Assembly (NCBI GenBank): GCA_025677815.1
Contig: JAIXMP010000010.1
Coordinates: forward strand, 682,001 to 746,000
DNA length: 64,000 nucleotides
Direction: 5' to 3'
From: Phascolomyces articulosus
Lineage: Eukaryota; Mucoromycota; Mucoromycetes; Mucorales; Lichtheimiaceae
Shown: piece by piece, positions 61,417-64,000 of the stretch
Layout of the letters: each line of letters begins with the position of its first letter
Position numbering within the stretch: position 1 is the stretch's first letter
The notes under the pieces: generated by a model
Told to the model about the DNA's origin: nothing
Seen by the model: only the letters and a program-made list of their open reading frames with translations
Databases searched by the model: none
Position numbers and translations under genes: made by a program

Positions 61417-62056
61417 CAATGAAGAAAGAGGCGGGGAGGAGAGGGGAGGTGGGGGGGTTAGGTAAGTTGTAGGACGTTGAAAAAAAAATTCATGGCGCTG
61501 ACTCCCACTTCCTCTCTCTCTCTCTCTCTCACACACACATTCATTTACAATCATCCTCTAGGATAGGTCTTTTTTTGCCCGCAAAAGTCACATAGTTTGA
61601 GCGTATAACAATAAACAATCAAATTTTCCATTCGTCTACGCCTGCCCCAAATTATGTTGGATGAAACTATTTTTCATTTTCCCTTTTTTCTTCTATTATT
61701 AAGTGACCCATTACCAATAAGTATGAGATTACTTAGTAACAATGGAAAAGAGTTCCCAGGTAGCAAACTATTATTATCATCAAAATAAGGTTTTTATGTC
61801 ACACTATTATCTGCATTAATATAACACGCAACAACGACTAACTTATGAGAAACTTTTGACGCAGCCATATTATTGTAATTCAAGGCGTGTGTGTATTTGA
61901 AATAAGTTCTCGTGGGTATTTTGGAAGAGGGGTATACAAAAAAAACTATCCAACCTCTAATACTATGTAATATATGTGTATTTCTGCTTCCTTCCTTCCT
62001 TCCTTCCTTCTTACTAATAGTTAACTATCATCACTTTAAAACATAGTCTAATGCCA
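61417..62056. other. intergenic, no gene seen
   Basis: 640 bases. CT-rich leader of the upstream neighbour, a (CTTC)n run at 61986-62010, and no ORF of note. Confidence 0.5.
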
Positions 62057-62560
62057 TTAGCCTTTACGCCATTGTCTATAACTGGTGTTATTGTTGCTTT
62101 CCGATTGTTGTTCATGCTGCAATTCATATTGTAATTGTTGCTGTTGTTGCCATGCCGAATGATATTTTGTATTATTCAGGTCCACAATGACGTTTTTTTG
62201 TGGTTCAAACTTTGAATACGCGACAATCGTCGTGACCATGGCAATACCCGTCAACAGTGACCACTTTGTCCATTGTTGCTGTTCTTCTGGTGACGACCCC
62301 CTTCTTGCTTCAGGTGGTCTATCTTCCCAAGCTGCTCCTTCCGGTGCTCGATTCGATGCAAAATATGATTCTTTTCCAATTAATCGTTGATACGCTGCTG
62401 TAATATCCCGAATATCAACAGTGGCATCCTGCTGTTGATGGGCTACATCTGGATGGTATTTTTTACATAGTTCTATATATCTTCTTTTGATTTCTTTCTT
62501 GGAAGCTGTTTGCGCTACGCCTAAAAGTTGACGATCTTTTAACCGAGAAACCGCTGACAT
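62057..62560 (-). CDS. J-domain protein with one membrane span
   Basis: A single exon, 167 aa. The J domain begins almost at the N-terminus (LLGVAQTASKKEIKRRYIELCKKYHPD); the HPD tripeptide is residues 36-38 and stimulates Hsp70 ATPase. One hydrophobic segment, WSLLTGIAMVTTIVAYS (residues 100-116), follows, then a Q-rich tail. The layout (short J domain, single span, no G/F or zinc region) fits class C J proteins such as the mitochondrial DNAJC30 group, or an ER J protein. There is little room for a cleavable targeting sequence. The partner Hsp70 and compartment are unknown. Confidence 0.8.
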   Translation of the reverse strand: MSAVSRLKDRQLLGVAQTASKKEIKRRYIELCKKYHPDVAHQQQDATVDIRDITAAYQRLIGKESYFASNRAPEGAAWEDRPPEARRGSSPEEQQQWTKWSLLTGIAMVTTIVAYSKFEPQKNVIVDLNNTKYHSAWQQQQQLQYELQHEQQSESNNNTSYRQWRKG

Positions 62561-64000
62561 TCTTTTGAAAGTTTGTTTATTATTGTTTGTTATTTATTAG
62601 AAGAAAAAAAAAAAGGAAAAATGGGCTCCCATCTATTTTTTCCTTTTCTTCTTTTTTGAAATCCAGCAAGAAATCTTATGGGGATGTAAATCTCTCATGT
62701 CATTATATATTGGATGGCGATATGTTCCCACAATAATATATATCTATAGTCCAAAAGCATATAGTCGATGGTGATAGGAGACGTATATACAAATCGTATT
62801 TTTATTTTTTTCTGTAGATGAGAAAACATGTGGCATCTGTATAATTATAATAGTAGAAATAGAAAGGATATATTTCCTACAATGATTTGCTGTTTCATTC
62901 CTGATGCTTGTTCCTATTATTTCTTACATTCTTTCCATGTTATTTATTTCAATTAGAATCTATATAAAAAAATCCTCCTTTGATGAAAACTGTCAAGAAA
63001 AAAATAAATGTGATAGAATGACGACGTGTTTCAAATCATTGAAACCTGGTAATTTGGAAACAATCCAGTGCAGAAAGTTTATAATTATATATATGTAACC
63101 ATCATAACAAAAAAAAATAACAATAATAATGCCACAAAGTTTGGGTGGGATATATAAACTCATATACCAATATTTATATATTTTTATTGCTAATAATGAT
63201 GAATCAATAGAAGAAATAAAATGATGTTCCCTTTATATAGAGTGAGATTATTAGAAAGCACACCCACGGTCTTAGACCACAAAATCCACATACGCCCACC
63301 AGTTTCGTGTAACCCTATGAATAATATTTTCATGCGTGTTAGTTGTCGAATCATGCTGTCGTGAGTTCAAGCACTTCTTGAATTCTAATACTTTATAAAA
63401 TAACATAGAATAAAGCAGTAATTTTTAAAACATGCTGAAAGATGCTGCAATGTTTATTTCATTACTGTAAGTTTGTACATTCATGCATATATAATAAATT
63501 AACGAATAATACATTTTTATATCTATTTGAGACGTCAGAACATCGATAATAATAATTATGTACCTACTGATTCATTGTACATATATGAATATAAATATGA
63601 TCACTGATAATGCAGGTCAATTGCTTGAAATATAATATGCGTTTTTACGTTGTTCCCGGCCCCACATATTGTTCCCGACTCTTGTTTATGTTTTGTTCAT
63701 ATGATATATCCATTAGCAGTGTATATGTTGATATATTGTCAGTAATAGATAATATATATACAAAGAAGATGGAATGATGTTTTATCTTGTAGTGAATTGC
63801 CGGGTCTAATATATTGTGGTCCATCTCTCTCACTTTTCTTAAATTTTATATGTGATAATGCTCAGGCACATAAACATTATTAAATTCTTTCGCTTCAAGG
63901 CTGATAACATATGAAAAGCAGATCCATCGTATGTCTCATAATGTTCAAAAACAGTATGACTAACTTGGTATTAAAAAATACGGCTAAAAAAAAACAGGTG
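62561..64000. other. terminal stretch, no gene seen
   Basis: 1.4 kb of A+T-rich DNA. Short frames only, and no complete RNA gene. Confidence 0.5.

Noticed and set aside
63330..63390. GTCGTGAGTTCAAGC resembling a tRNA T-arm
   Set aside because: No matching D-arm or acceptor stem is upstream; it could not be folded into a cloverleaf by eye.

Overview
The window is nuclear DNA of a filamentous fungus. It is A+T-rich, its genes carry many short introns (mostly 50-150 bases, GT..AG), genes lie on both strands with no operon-like order, and microsatellites and poly-T/poly-A tracts are frequent. The gene set (TUP1, SEC24, a white-collar-2 type GATA factor, a Zn2Cys6 factor, mitochondrial uL2, COX6A, CWC27) and the style of the low-complexity proteins suggest an early-diverging fungus, most likely Mucoromycota; that placement is inference. 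I rebuilt exon structures by hand from reading frame, splice signals and family patterns. Exon coordinates are given in each entry, and doubtful junctions are named. Layout: 0-12.4 kb holds an FSH1-type serine hydrolase, a poly-Q zinc-cluster transcription factor, a large disordered protein of unknown role with duplicated short motifs, a very small bHLH protein and a Q/P/Y-rich protein. From 12.4 to 22.3 kb there is a gene-poor stretch with one possible small Cys-rich ORF, a claudin/SUR7-like four-span membrane protein, an ACMSD-type amidohydrolase, COX6A and a tetraspanin-like membrane protein. From 22.9 to 46.1 kb the window is gene-dense: the TUP1 corepressor, the COPII coat protein SEC24, 5-formyl-THF cyclo-ligase, a BAG6-like ubiquitin-domain protein, the spliceosomal cyclophilin CWC27, a MATE transporter and an amino-acid permease transcribed divergently from a 484-base gap, and a WC-2-like GATA/PAS factor. 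From 46.1 to 54.9 kb it is gene-poor. It contains the intact mitochondrial ribosomal protein uL2m gene and, about 2.5 kb downstream, a decayed second copy of that gene's 3' half plus its 3' flank. From 54.9 to 64 kb there are two uncharacterised disordered proteins, a NIPA-type magnesium-transporter family protein and a membrane-anchored J-domain protein. Most genes are housekeeping or regulatory and do not form a cluster. Neighbours share promoters (TUP1/SEC24, MTHFS/BAG6-like, MATE/permease) or converge (SEC24/MTHFS, BAG6-like/CWC27). I found no transposon with a recognisable transposase or reverse transcriptase, no rRNA, no convincing intact tRNA and no CRISPR. The most notable non-gene feature is the uL2m relic, a DNA-level tandem duplication caught in late decay.
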